The notes under the pieces are model-generated. The model did no database searches. It was not told the origin of the DNA and saw nothing but the letters and a program-made list of their open reading frames with translations. The position numbers and the translations under genes are program-made. Below, in pieces: positions 1 through 8,150 of a stretch of 64,000 nt of DNA. Source of the stretch: Vibrio stylophorae. GTDB taxonomy: Bacteria; Pseudomonadota; Gammaproteobacteria; Enterobacterales; Vibrionaceae. Location of the stretch: contig NZ_CAKLDI010000001.1 in the NCBI RefSeq assembly GCF_921293875.1, positions 1,861,915 through 1,925,914 of the forward strand, in the 5' to 3' direction. Every line of letters starts with the position of its first letter. Position 1 is the stretch's first letter.

Positions 1-432
1 GAAGCCGTACAGCTACCAATGTTCTACGTCGCAAACGGTCTGCTATCTATGGTTTCAGACAACGTATTCGTGGGCACGGTTTATATCAACGAAGTGTTGA
101 GCGCTTGGCACCAAGGTCAAATCTCTCGCGAACAGTTCGATCTACTGGCGGTTGCAATCAACACAGGTACCAACTTACCTTCTGTTGCAACACCAAACGG
201 TCAAGCGGCATTCTTGTTCCTATTGACCTCTGCGATTGCACCACTGCTTCGTTTGTCATACGGCCGTATGGTGATGATGGCGCTGCCTTACACCATCGTT
301 TTGACCTTTGTCGGTCTACTCTGTATCGAGTTGAACTTGGTACCAATGACTGACATTTTGTACAACATGAACCTAGTGACACATCACCTTTCAGTGAGTG
401 TTCCTGAGGCTGTTGCAGGCGCAGCACACTAA
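1..432 (+). CDS. nhaB: Na+/H+ antiporter NhaB, C-terminal part (cut by window edge)
   Basis: The reading frame is open from base 1 and ends with TAA at 430-432, so only the last 143 residues are present. NhaB is an inner-membrane electrogenic sodium/proton antiporter that exports Na+. The fragment carries the family-typical stretch [16 protein letters not shown], a soluble loop ([14 protein letters not shown]), then [20 protein letters not shown] and two hydrophobic segments with a short polar tail. It is followed by a hairpin terminator and then dsbB; an nhaB-dsbB neighbourhood is usual in vibrios. The start, promoter and N-terminal two-thirds lie outside the window. Confidence 0.93.
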   Translation, partial: EAVQLPMFYVANGLLSMVSDNVFVGTVYINEVLSAWHQGQISREQFDLLAVAINTGTNLPSVATPNGQAAFLFLLTSAIAPLLRLSYGRMVMMALPYTIVLTFVGLLCIELNLVPMTDILYNMNLVTHHLSVSVPEAVAGAAH

Positions 433-451
433 TTCTGCGTTTTAAATCACT

Positions 452-479
452 AAGGCCCTGTTTACACAGGGCCTTTTTT
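452..479 (+). terminator. Rho-independent terminator after nhaB
   Basis: A perfect 10-bp stem, AAGGCCCTGT (452-461) with ACAGGGCCTT (466-475), encloses a 4-base loop and runs into T's through 479. It lies between nhaB and dsbB, so dsbB probably has its own promoter or depends on read-through. Confidence 0.85.
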
Positions 480-516
480 GTTTATATGATGGCACAAATT
501 ATTTTGGGTCAATTCT

Positions 517-1044
517 ATGAACATCCTCACTTCCCTCTATCGCTTTTCCACGCTGCGAATCTCTTGGTTTCTTCTTGCTCTTGTCACCTTCATCTTTGAG
601 TTATGTGCGCTCTATTTTCAGCATGGTCTCAATTTAGCGCCTTGTGTGATGTGTATTTATGAACGTGTTGCGATGATTGGACTCACCGCTGCAGGTTTGA
701 TTGGCATGATAGCGCCGCGCTTTTTGCTCGTGCGCCTCGCTGGTTTTGGGCTTTGGGGCTATAGCAGCTATCACGGTGCGGTATTGTCTTGGCAGCATGT
801 GGCTTATCAATTTGATCCATCACCTTTTCACCAGTGTCCGCTCTTTGTCACCTTCCCAGATTGGCTGCCGCTCAACCAATGGCTACCGAGTGTCTTTGAA
901 GCCACGGGTGACTGTAGCAAGGTGGTTTGGCAGTTTATGGGACTATCGATGCCACAGTGGCTACAAATTATTTTTGCTGTCAGTATCGCTGTTTGTGCAA
1001 TATTCCTATTACTTCAGCCACTACGTTTTATAAAAAATAAATAA
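517..1044 (+). CDS. dsbB: Disulfide bond formation protein DsbB
   Basis: DsbB is the inner-membrane quinone reductase that reoxidises periplasmic DsbA. The 175-residue length fits the family. Both catalytic cysteine pairs are present: Cys43 and Cys46 in the motif CVMC of the first periplasmic loop, and Cys107 (HQCPLF) with Cys133 (GDCSKV) in the second. Four hydrophobic segments are visible (about 15-35, 50-68, 72-92, 145-168), as expected. The ATG at 517 starts directly in the conserved N-terminus. It is flanked by terminators on both sides, so it is probably transcribed alone or with nhaB read-through. Confidence 0.95.
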   Translation: MNILTSLYRFSTLRISWFLLALVTFIFELCALYFQHGLNLAPCVMCIYERVAMIGLTAAGLIGMIAPRFLLVRLAGFGLWGYSSYHGAVLSWQHVAYQFDPSPFHQCPLFVTFPDWLPLNQWLPSVFEATGDCSKVVWQFMGLSMPQWLQIIFAVSIAVCAIFLLLQPLRFIKNK

Positions 1045-1071
1045 CATTGAGATGAATCAATAAATATTGAT

Positions 1072-1106
1072 AAAAAAGCCGAAAGCCTCTCTTTCGGCTT
1101 TTTTTA
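1072..1106 (+). terminator. Rho-independent terminator after dsbB
   Basis: Stem AAAAAAGCCGAAAG (1072-1085) pairs with CTTTCGGCTTTTTT (1091-1104) around a five-base loop and continues into T's. It separates dsbB from the HAMP gene. Confidence 0.88.
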
Positions 1107-1136
1107 TTCGATTTGACAGCTGACCAAGCACGGTCT

Positions 1137-1154
1137 TGACTCAACAAAGAGTCA
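1137..1154. promoter_or_regulatory. Inverted repeat just upstream of the HAMP gene
   Basis: TGACTC (1137-1142) and GAGTCA (1149-1154) form a perfect 6-bp inverted repeat with a 6-base spacer. It ends just before the likely ribosome-binding site AAGGA (near 1159-1163) of the gene starting at 1171. It could be an operator or a small hairpin in the leader. A TTGACA at 1113-1118 has no good -10 at the usual distance, so no promoter is called. Confidence 0.3.
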
Positions 1155-1170
1155 TTACAAGGACGTCGCT

Positions 1171-1782
1171 ATGGTTAGCCAATTCAAATATCAATCTTTA
1201 CGTGCTTCACATCTCTCGTGGCAACAACTAAAAGCGCCACTAGCAAAAAGAATATTAAGCCGTCTGTGCCTTATTTTTTTATTATTGTCCGCCACGACTC
1301 TGACCTTGCTTTATTTTTTTTATCAGCAATGGCAAATGCAATTAGCCGACGCACTCACGTTTCGACTACTGCCGCAGGAGCTTGAAGCTGTAGCCAGCGC
1401 ACTTCCCTCCATTGATATCACCCTTTACCAACAGTTGATGGTTTTATCTGCAATTTTTGTCATTCTGTTTATTTGCGCTGCGATTTGGCTCAGCTTGCGG
1501 ATCATCGGTCCGGTAGTGCACCTTAAAAACAGCATGCTAAAGATTGCCCAAGGCGATCTCACCACCCGCGTTGAGTTGCGTCATCACGATGCCTTTCATG
1601 ATGTTGCGCACTCACTCAATGACAGTACCGCGCGTATTCAAGTCCTCGTCATGGGGCTCAAAGAGAATATTGCTGCGCTTGAAAACCAGTGTCAAAGCAA
1701 AGCACAACGACAAAACCTTGCCGCGCTTAAACAAAATTTGGCCTACTTTGACACCTTGCATACAGCAGAAATGGACTCATGA
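1171..1782 (+). CDS. Membrane protein with a HAMP domain and no output domain
   Basis: This 203-residue protein has a basic N-terminus, a membrane helix at about 32-50, a short periplasmic segment of roughly 37 residues, a second helix at about 88-108 and a HAMP-like linker at about 108-161 (IIGPVVHLKNSMLKIAQGDL). It ends in a short coiled-coil tail, with no kinase, cyclase or chemoreceptor domain. HAMP linkers normally pass signals across the membrane to an attached output domain, so the output here would have to be another protein. The start at ATG 1171 follows the SD AAGGA. Its stop overlaps the next start (ATGA at 1779-1782), so it is translationally coupled to the lipoprotein gene. No gene name is recognised; the joint function is unknown. 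Confidence 0.85.
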   Translation: MVSQFKYQSLRASHLSWQQLKAPLAKRILSRLCLIFLLLSATTLTLLYFFYQQWQMQLADALTFRLLPQELEAVASALPSIDITLYQQLMVLSAIFVILFICAAIWLSLRIIGPVVHLKNSMLKIAQGDLTTRVELRHHDAFHDVAHSLNDSTARIQVLVMGLKENIAALENQCQSKAQRQNLAALKQNLAYFDTLHTAEMDS

Positions 1783-4073
1783 AACTCTATCGGCTAGTGA
1801 CAACCTTGGTGTTGATGAGCTGCCAAGCCTGCGCCTCGCAAGTTGGCGATGCCATTCAGCAGCTTCAAACCGGTAAAGTGGCGCAAGCTAAAACCATCCT
1901 TGCGAAAATTGAACCGCCCTACCAAGGTGAGGCGCTCTTTCTGGCAGCTCGCGTCGCTGAACATGATCAGCAATATCAAAGCGCACTGGATTACTACAGG
2001 CAGTATTTAATCAGCCAGCCCTTTAGCGTGCATCGACTTGAGGCGCGCGCGGCAATGACGTTACTCGCAACTCATCAACATGACGCCGCCCTGCCCGATT
2101 ATCTCAAGCTGATTGCCCTTCGCGATCAGCATCAGCTCGAGCAACTGCTCAAGCAAAGCCAGCAATTTCAAGCGCAATACGCCAACTCTCCTTTGGCGGT
2201 GGAAGCCGCGCTACTATCTGCCTATATACGCCTTGAAAGTCTGAATCAACCGCTGCAGGCCTATCAAAGCTACGTGTCTATCTATCAGCAGGCCCGTTCA
2301 GAAAATATCCAATTGCAAGCGCTCAATGGCATGGCCTATAGCGCCTTTCGTGCCAATACCCCGCAACAGCAAGCGCAAGCACTCGCGAAGATGCAAGATA
2401 TGCTAGATAGCCGCTGGGCTGCGAGAAATCCACTGCTTGCCAAAAGCTGGCAGGCACGACTCACTGCCAATCAGCAGGTCATGGAGCAGCAGCGTAATCA
2501 TGCGCAGCTAGCCAATATTCTTTGGGGAACGGGGGCGCGCTTGTATCTTGACCACCCGGCTGGATCCAATCAAAACTACGCCGGTGTTTGGCATGATTTA
2601 AAACAGCAGCAGCTGAACTTACAAAGCGCAACGCTATGGATCACCAACCAAAGTGATTGGCGCTGGTTACAATCGGATCGACTGTTAGCCCTCGAGCAAC
2701 AAGGGCTCACGCCGATGATCGCTTTTTGGTATTTTGGCGACAAAATCAGCCCCGAATATGTCACTCAGAATCGTCAGGCCTATCTCCAGACGCTCAAGCA
2801 GCAACTAATTCCGCTGCTTCAGCCGCTTTCAAGTGGCTATCTCATCCTTGAGCCTGAATTTAATAAAAATGGCATAGAAAACTGGGATGGCTGGGATCCA
2901 TTGATGCTGGAAGTGATTGCTTTAATTCGCCATGAATTGCCGCAAATTCAAGTAGGTTTGGCGCTGGGTGATTGGGACGCTATCGGCAGTAAACAAAGCT
3001 ATCTCAGCGCACAAAAAGCCATTACAGCCAGCGATTTTGTTGCCTCGATGCTGATGATTTCAAGCTATACCGAGCGCGTACATCATCAGCCCGATTGGTC
3101 ACCTTGGGTTCGCACCATGCGTTTAGCACATAAGCTCAACGCACAATTTAACAAACCTTGGCTGATCGCCTATGTTGCCATCGCATCTGAGCCCGGTTGG
3201 CAATCGCAGCAAAGAATCGAATTAGAAAAGCTATCCTTCTATTTACCCTATTTTGCTAACAATCATTTAATCGCGCTCAATTGGTTTTCCCTCGTTGATG
3301 AGCCCAACCAAACTGGTTGGTTTGCTGATGCAGAAAACAGCTTTGGCTTAATCAATGCCGATTATCAAGCCAAGCCTGCGCTGAAGCAATTTGCCGCACT
3401 GAGCGCGCAGCACCAGCGCCAACCCGTGTCTCATGTCACCATGCAAATTGATGAAGATGTCGGACAGTGGCGTATTCAAGCCAAATTTTCCAGCTGGCAG
3501 CCTTGGCAGCTGCTGTTATCACAATCAGGTAAATCGTGGCGCTATCAAGGCGCAGGGGATATGTTCAAAATTGATTGGTATGGGCAACTTGCCCATGGTT
3601 GGAGTAAAGATGGACCTGTCGAGATATCGCTGCAAGTCAATGGACAGTTAGTTGAACAGCGCACAGCGCAGTGGCAAGGCATACCTGCAGCATCACTCGC
3701 CAAAGGCCGAGAGAAACGCCTTGAACCATGGCAATCACTCTTTGTGTCATTAAATAAAAATGAACAAGCACTCACAAAGGGGCATCTTTATATTGAATTG
3801 GCGATCAATAAAGAGCAGCGACAACACTTTGCCTTGAGCTTGGTGGATCAAGCGGGCTATCAAAAGCCGCTTAACCTCGATATTGCTCGCCGATTTGACG
3901 ATAAACTCGTGCTCATCATGCCTTTGTCTGAACTTGCACAAGGTTGGCGACGACACACACCTTCGGGTTATCTCTGGGCGGCGCAAGCAACCGGCTCACT
4001 ACGCTTGCAGCTACGCAATGAAAGCGGGCATAAAAAAACCGCCAGCATCACCCAAGTGAGCTGGCGGCCCTAA
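1779..4073 (+). CDS. Probable lipoprotein with repeat region and glycosidase-like domain
   Basis: The product has 764 residues. The N-terminus has an export signal with a lipobox-like LMSC (Cys15); Met at the -2 position is not ideal, so lipidation is likely rather than certain. Residues about 22-240 are helical and TPR-like, rich in Q, A and L. Residues about 246-540 look like a TIM-barrel glycoside-hydrolase domain: alternating strands and helices, LILEPEFNKNG (Glu358 and Glu360 as possible catalytic acids), WLIAYVAIASEPGW, then NWFSLVDEPNQTGWF and GLINADYQAKPALKQF, a typical barrel ending. Residues about 550-764 look like a beta-sandwich. It is coupled to the HAMP gene by a 4-bp overlap. 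A role in exopolysaccharide or peptidoglycan processing at the envelope is inference; substrate and catalysis are unproven. Confidence 0.75.
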   Translation: MKLYRLVTTLVLMSCQACASQVGDAIQQLQTGKVAQAKTILAKIEPPYQGEALFLAARVAEHDQQYQSALDYYRQYLISQPFSVHRLEARAAMTLLATHQHDAALPDYLKLIALRDQHQLEQLLKQSQQFQAQYANSPLAVEAALLSAYIRLESLNQPLQAYQSYVSIYQQARSENIQLQALNGMAYSAFRANTPQQQAQALAKMQDMLDSRWAARNPLLAKSWQARLTANQQVMEQQRNHAQLANILWGTGARLYLDHPAGSNQNYAGVWHDLKQQQLNLQSATLWITNQSDWRWLQSDRLLALEQQGLTPMIAFWYFGDKISPEYVTQNRQAYLQTLKQQLIPLLQPLSSGYLILEPEFNKNGIENWDGWDPLMLEVIALIRHELPQIQVGLALGDWDAIGSKQSYLSAQKAITASDFVASMLMISSYTERVHHQPDWSPWVRTMRLAHKLNAQFNKPWLIAYVAIASEPGWQSQQRIELEKLSFYLPYFANNHLIALNWFSLVDEPNQTGWFADAENSFGLINADYQAKPALKQFAALSAQHQRQPVSHVTMQIDEDVGQWRIQAKFSSWQPWQLLLSQSGKSWRYQGAGDMFKIDWYGQLAHGWSKDGPVEISLQVNGQLVEQRTAQWQGIPAASLAKGREKRLEPWQSLFVSLNKNEQALTKGHLYIELAINKEQRQHFALSLVDQAGYQKPLNLDIARRFDDKLVLIMPLSELAQGWRRHTPSGYLWAAQATGSLRLQLRNESGHKKTASITQVSWRP
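4032..4067 (-). terminator. Terminator for ychE lying inside the opposite gene
   Basis: GCTGGCGG (4060-4067) and CCGCCAGC (4039-4046) form an 8-bp stem. Read on the minus strand it is followed by seven T's (A's at 4032-4038), so it terminates ychE, whose stop is at 4093. The whole element lies within the last 14 codons of the convergent lipoprotein gene, which ends at 4073. On the plus strand no T tract follows. Confidence 0.8.
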
Positions 4074-4092
4074 TATGAAAAATTATGAAGGT

Positions 4093-4746
4093 TTAAGCGA
4101 CGCCTGCAGCTGCTAACCCAGGGAAAAGTACCTTCAAACCCGTGGCAATAAATTCAATGCCCAGCGCAGCGAGAATCAAACCCATAATACGGGTGATCAC
4201 GTTAATCCCTGTTTGACCGAGCATTCGCACAATCAAAGGGGCGCTGCGAAACAGCAGCCAACAGCCCACAGCAAAAATCACAACGGTGATAGAAAAACCG
4301 AGCAAAGACAAAGGCTCAGGATAGCGACCGGCATAAACGATGGTTGAGCTAATCGCCGCAGGACCCGCCATCAGCGGCATCGCAATGGGTACTACCCCCA
4401 CTTGCTCACGGCTAATAGACTCAGATTGCTCTTGCTTGTTTTGCTTATCGTCGCCCAGCTTACCGCCCATCATCGAAAATGCCACAGACAAAAGCAGCAA
4501 ACCACCAGCCACACGAAATGAGTCCAGTGAAATACTGAACATATCCAGTAGCATTTGCCCTGCCAGCATAGACACGATCAAGATGATCGCTACCGCCAAA
4601 TTCGCAACATAAGCAGTACGCGCACGATCCTGCGGACTCATATTGTTAGTCAATGAAACAAAGACAGGCATGATGCCCACTGGGTTTACCAAGGCGACCA
4701 AACCAACGAAAAACTGAAGAAAAATTGCCAAATCAATGTGTTGCAT
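4093..4746 (-). CDS. ychE: MarC-family inner membrane protein YchE
   Basis: A 217-residue MarC/UPF0056 membrane protein with six predicted helices. Family features are the N-terminal VALVNPVGIMPVFVSLT, the central VPIAMPLMAGPAAISS and the C-terminal RIMGLILAALGIEFIATGL. A charged loop (GDDKQNKQEQSESISREQ) separates the halves. The biochemical function of the family is unknown; an earlier link to antibiotic resistance was not upheld. The gene is divergent from adhE, and ychE also neighbours adhE in E. coli, which supports the name over other MarC paralogues. The ATG at 4746 follows GAGG at 8-base spacing. Confidence 0.85.
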   Translation of the reverse strand: MQHIDLAIFLQFFVGLVALVNPVGIMPVFVSLTNNMSPQDRARTAYVANLAVAIILIVSMLAGQMLLDMFSISLDSFRVAGGLLLLSVAFSMMGGKLGDDKQNKQEQSESISREQVGVVPIAMPLMAGPAAISSTIVYAGRYPEPLSLLGFSITVVIFAVGCWLLFRSAPLIVRMLGQTGINVITRIMGLILAALGIEFIATGLKVLFPGLAAAGVA

Positions 4747-4986
4747 GAATCGCGCCTCAATAACAAAAACAGGGGCTCATTGAAAGTGGCGCTACTCTAG
4801 GCCAAAGCAACTCGATAATCCAATTAGATTTCACATCATGTATTCCCAAGTAAAACTAATGTAATGAAGCTGTATCAGATCTGACCAGTTAAAAATCATG
4901 AAAATTTACAAGTTGCAAAGGGTCTTTTTGTTCACATTTCCATTCATGATCGCGATCACAAAAGCGGTGTCAAAATGAAAGAATAC

Positions 4987-5011
4987 TACGTAATTTTACG
5001 TAATTCGTAAT
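4987..5011. repeat. Short phased repeat TACGTAATT upstream of adhE
   Basis: TACGTAATT occurs at 4987-4995 and again at 4997-5005, exactly 10 bp (one helical turn) apart, followed by a shortened copy CGTAAT at 5006-5011. The phasing would put all copies on one face of the helix, as for a cooperative regulator. The binding protein is not known to me. Confidence 0.35.
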
Positions 5012-5122
5012 ATTCTATGCCCCGTGAGAGCGCTCATGGTTTTGAAGGAAAGCCAAGGGACACCTGTTAAATCAGGGGCTGTACAGCTTACATTAAGGCA
5101 AAAATGTGAATTGTGTGGCAAA

Positions 5123-5164
5123 GTGATCTCGATCAAGAAATTGACAGTTGTGAAAATTTATAAT
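5123..5164 (+). promoter_or_regulatory. adhE promoter with FNR-like activator site
   Basis: GTGAT-CTCG-ATCAA (5123-5136) matches the FNR consensus TTGAT-N4-ATCAA at nine of ten positions. A perfect -10 hexamer TATAAT lies at 5159-5164, which predicts a transcript start near 5171. The FNR dyad centre (5129.5) is then at -41.5, the standard position for class II activation where the -35 box is dispensable; no -35 with 17-bp spacing is present. A TTGACA at 5141-5146 is only 12 bp from the -10 and is not counted. Confidence 0.6.
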
Positions 5165-5251
5165 CAATTTTGAAAGCAATTTACTAAGTTGGCTGCCCTA
5201 CAAGCCACCACCTTACTAAAAAGTTTTCATAAAATTGTAGGAGTACATAAT

Positions 5252-7924
5252 ATGCCTGTAACTAATATGGCAGAACTTGATGCTTTGGTCGCTCGCGTAA
5301 AAGCTGCACAAGCAGAGTTTGCGACTTTCTCTCAAGAGAAAGTTGATGCAATCTTCCGTGCTGCATCTCTAGCAGCTAACCAAGCACGTATCCCACTAGC
5401 ACAGCAAGCTGTTGCTGAGTCTGGCATGGGTATCGTGGAAGACAAAGTAATCAAAAACCACTTCGCTTCTGAGTACATCTATAACAAGTACAAAGACGAA
5501 AAAACCTGCGGCATTCTTGAAGAAGACGAAAGCATGGGCACCATGACCATCGCTGAGCCTGTAGGTATCATCTGTGGTATCGTACCAACCACAAACCCAA
5601 CTTCTACTGCGATCTTCAAGTCTTTGATCTCTCTTAAGACTCGTAACGCAATCATCTTCTCACCACACCCACGTGCAAAAAACTCTACCAACGATGCAGC
5701 GAAACTTGTACTAGACGCAGCTGTTGCAGCGGGTGCACCGAAAGACATCATCGGTTGGATCGACCAACCTTCTGTTGAACTTTCTAACGCACTAATGAAG
5801 CACAATGACATCGCGCTTATCCTTGCAACTGGTGGTCCAGGCATGGTGAAAGCAGCTTACTCTTCTGGTAAGCCAGCGATCGGTGTTGGTGCAGGTAACG
5901 TTCCTGTAGTTATCGACGAAACTGCTGATATCAAACGTGCAGTTGCATCTGTATTGATGTCTAAAACTTTCGATAACGGCGTAGTTTGTGCATCTGAGCA
6001 AGCTGTAATCGTCATGGACGAAGTTTACGACGAAGTGAAAGAGCGTTTCGCTTCTCACAAAGGTTATGTTCTGTCTAAAGCAGAAGCAGATAAAGTACGT
6101 AAAGTACTTCTAATCAACGGCGCGCTAAACGCAGACATCGTTGGTCAACCTGCTGTTAAGATTGCAGAACTAGCTGGCGTTAAAGTGCCTGCTGACACCA
6201 AAATCCTTGTTGGTGAAGGCCTAGGCGAAGTTTCTGGTGACGACGAGTTCGCACATGAGAAACTATCTCCAACTCTTGGTATGTTCCGTGCGTCATCTTT
6301 CGAAAACGCGGTTGACCAAGCAGTTCGCATGGTTGAAATCGGTGGTATCGGCCACACCTCTGGCATCTACACCAACCAAGACGTAAACGCTGAGCGTATC
6401 AAGTACTTCGGTGACCGTCTGAAGACTGCACGTATTCTTGTAAACATCCCTACCACTCACGGTGGTATCGGTGACCTTTACAACTTCAACGTTGCACCGT
6501 CTCTAACTCTTGGCTGTGGTTCATGGGGTGGTAACTCTATCTCTGAAAACGTTGGTCCTAAGCACCTAATCAACAAGAAAGTTGTTGCGAAGCGAGCTGA
6601 AAACATGTTGTGGCACAAACTACCTAAATCTATCTACTTCCGTCGTGGCAGCCTACCAGTTGCACTTGGCGACCTAGAAGGCAAAAAACGCGCATTCCTA
6701 GTAACTGACCGTTTCCTATTCAACAACGGTTATGCTGACGAAGTTGTAAGCCTTCTTAAAGGTCTAGGTATGGAAGTTCAAACTTTCTTCGACGTGGAAG
6801 CAGATCCAACGCTTTCTGTTGTGAAGAAAGGTGCTGATTTGATGCAAAGCTACCAGCCAGACGTGATCCTTGCCCTAGGCGGTGGTTCACCAATGGATGC
6901 AGCGAAAATCATGTGGGTTATGTACGAGCACCCAGAAACTGAGTTCGCTGAACTAGCAATGCGCTTTATGGACATCCGTAAGCGTATCTACAAGTTCCCT
7001 AAAATGGGTCAAAAAGCTGAGCTTGTATGTATCACTACCACTTCAGGTACTGGTTCAGAAGTTACTCCTTTCGCAGTTGTAACTGACGACAAGACTGGCG
7101 CGAAATACCCACTAGCTGACTACGAACTAACGCCTAACATGGCTATCGTAGATGCGAACCTAGTGATGAACATGCCTAAGTCTCTAACTGCTTTCGGTGG
7201 TTACGATGCAGTGACTCACGCACTAGAAGCTTACGTATCAGTTCTTGCGAACGAGTACTCAGACGGTCAAGCGCTACAAGCTCTTAAACTGTTGAAAGAG
7301 TACCTACCTTCTAGCTATGCGAACGGTGCAAACGACCCAATCGCTCGTGAGAAAGTACACAATGCTGCGACCATCGCTGGTGTTGCATTTGCTAACGCAT
7401 TCCTAGGTGCATGTCACTCAATGGCGCACAAACTAGGTGCTGAGTTCCACGTACCACACGGCCTTGCGAACGCACTGCTTATCTCTAACGTTGTACGTTA
7501 CAACGCGAACGATAACCCAACTAAACAAACTGCATTCTCTCAATACGACCGCCCACAAGCACGTCGTCGCTACGCAGAAGTTGCTGACCACCTAGGCCTA
7601 AGCCAAGCTGGTGACCGTACTGCGCAGAAGATTGAGCGTCTACTAGGCTGGTTGGAAGAGCTGAAGCGCGACCTAGACATTCCATTGTCTATCCAAGCTG
7701 CAGGTATTCAAGAAGCTGACTTCCTTGCGAAAGTTGACGCACTATCTGTAGAAGCATTCGATGACCAATGTACTGGTGCGAACCCACGCTACCCATTGAT
7801 CAGCGAACTAAAAGAAGTGCTTCTTGCTTCTTACTACGGTAAGCCTTTCGTTGAAGGTGAAACCTTCGAAGGTACCACTGTAATCAAGAAAAAAGCTGAC
7901 CAAAAACCAGCTGCTAAGAAGTAA
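5252..7924 (+). CDS. adhE: Bifunctional acetaldehyde-CoA/alcohol dehydrogenase AdhE
   Basis: AdhE reduces acetyl-CoA to acetaldehyde and then ethanol, regenerating NAD+ during fermentation; the protein forms long filaments called spirosomes. The 890 residues contain an N-terminal aldehyde dehydrogenase domain (about 1-440; VVCASEQAVIV carries the catalytic cysteine) and a C-terminal iron-dependent alcohol dehydrogenase domain (about 450-870; GGGSPMDAAK, then the metal-binding GACHSMAHKLGAEFHVPHG). I start at ATG 5252 (MPVTNMAELDALV), which follows TAGGAG and matches the E. coli N-terminus; an in-frame TTG at 5189 has no ribosome-binding site. Codon choice is strongly biased to optimal codons, as in highly expressed genes. 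Divergent ychE lies upstream. Confidence 0.97.
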   Translation: MPVTNMAELDALVARVKAAQAEFATFSQEKVDAIFRAASLAANQARIPLAQQAVAESGMGIVEDKVIKNHFASEYIYNKYKDEKTCGILEEDESMGTMTIAEPVGIICGIVPTTNPTSTAIFKSLISLKTRNAIIFSPHPRAKNSTNDAAKLVLDAAVAAGAPKDIIGWIDQPSVELSNALMKHNDIALILATGGPGMVKAAYSSGKPAIGVGAGNVPVVIDETADIKRAVASVLMSKTFDNGVVCASEQAVIVMDEVYDEVKERFASHKGYVLSKAEADKVRKVLLINGALNADIVGQPAVKIAELAGVKVPADTKILVGEGLGEVSGDDEFAHEKLSPTLGMFRASSFENAVDQAVRMVEIGGIGHTSGIYTNQDVNAERIKYFGDRLKTARILVNIPTTHGGIGDLYNFNVAPSLTLGCGSWGGNSISENVGPKHLINKKVVAKRAENMLWHKLPKSIYFRRGSLPVALGDLEGKKRAFLVTDRFLFNNGYADEVVSLLKGLGMEVQTFFDVEADPTLSVVKKGADLMQSYQPDVILALGGGSPMDAAKIMWVMYEHPETEFAELAMRFMDIRKRIYKFPKMGQKAELVCITTTSGTGSEVTPFAVVTDDKTGAKYPLADYELTPNMAIVDANLVMNMPKSLTAFGGYDAVTHALEAYVSVLANEYSDGQALQALKLLKEYLPSSYANGANDPIAREKVHNAATIAGVAFANAFLGACHSMAHKLGAEFHVPHGLANALLISNVVRYNANDNPTKQTAFSQYDRPQARRRYAEVADHLGLSQAGDRTAQKIERLLGWLEELKRDLDIPLSIQAAGIQEADFLAKVDALSVEAFDDQCTGANPRYPLISELKEVLLASYYGKPFVEGETFEGTTVIKKKADQKPAAKK

Positions 7925-7942
7925 TTCTTTCTAGCAAGTTTG

Positions 7943-7970
7943 AAAAAGCCCTCTTCGGAGGGCTTTTTTT
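7943..7970 (+). terminator. Rho-independent terminator after adhE
   Basis: AAAAAGCCCTC (7943-7953), a TTCG tetraloop and GAGGGCTTTTTTT (7958-7970) make a perfect stem with a strong T run. Confidence 0.92.
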
Positions 7971-8150
7971 ATCGCTATTTTTCGGCGAAATTTTGAACCA
8001 GTTCAACATATCCATCGGTTCAGTAATGAAAACACAGCCTAAAGCGCTGGCAACAACCTCTCGATTTAACACGCACTACCTTGCGACACCTGCCGTCCCT
8101 ATCCATCATCAAACCAGTTTCATAACACCAGAAAAACAAGGATGATGGCT

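Larger units (their letters stand above)
4747..5251. other. Regulatory region between ychE and adhE, no gene
   Basis: This 505-bp gap holds no credible gene. It contains an FNR-like dyad at 4948-4961 region (ATGAT-CGCG-ATCAC), a phased repeat TACGTAATT at 4987-4995 and 4997-5005 with a partial third copy (CGTAAT, 5006-5011), a palindrome GCTGTACAGC at 5078-5087, and the adhE promoter with a strong FNR-like site (5123-5136). Such a long leader is usual for adhE, which is heavily regulated by redox state. Confidence 0.6.

Noticed and set aside
5141-5146. TTGACA as the adhE -35 box
   Set aside because: It is only 12 bp from the TATAAT, too close for sigma-70; the sequence at 17 bp (TCAATT) is a poor -10.
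5189-5251. N-terminal extension of AdhE from a TTG codon
   Set aside because: No ribosome-binding site before the TTG; ATG 5252 has TAGGAG and matches the E. coli N-terminus. The extension includes only leader sequence.
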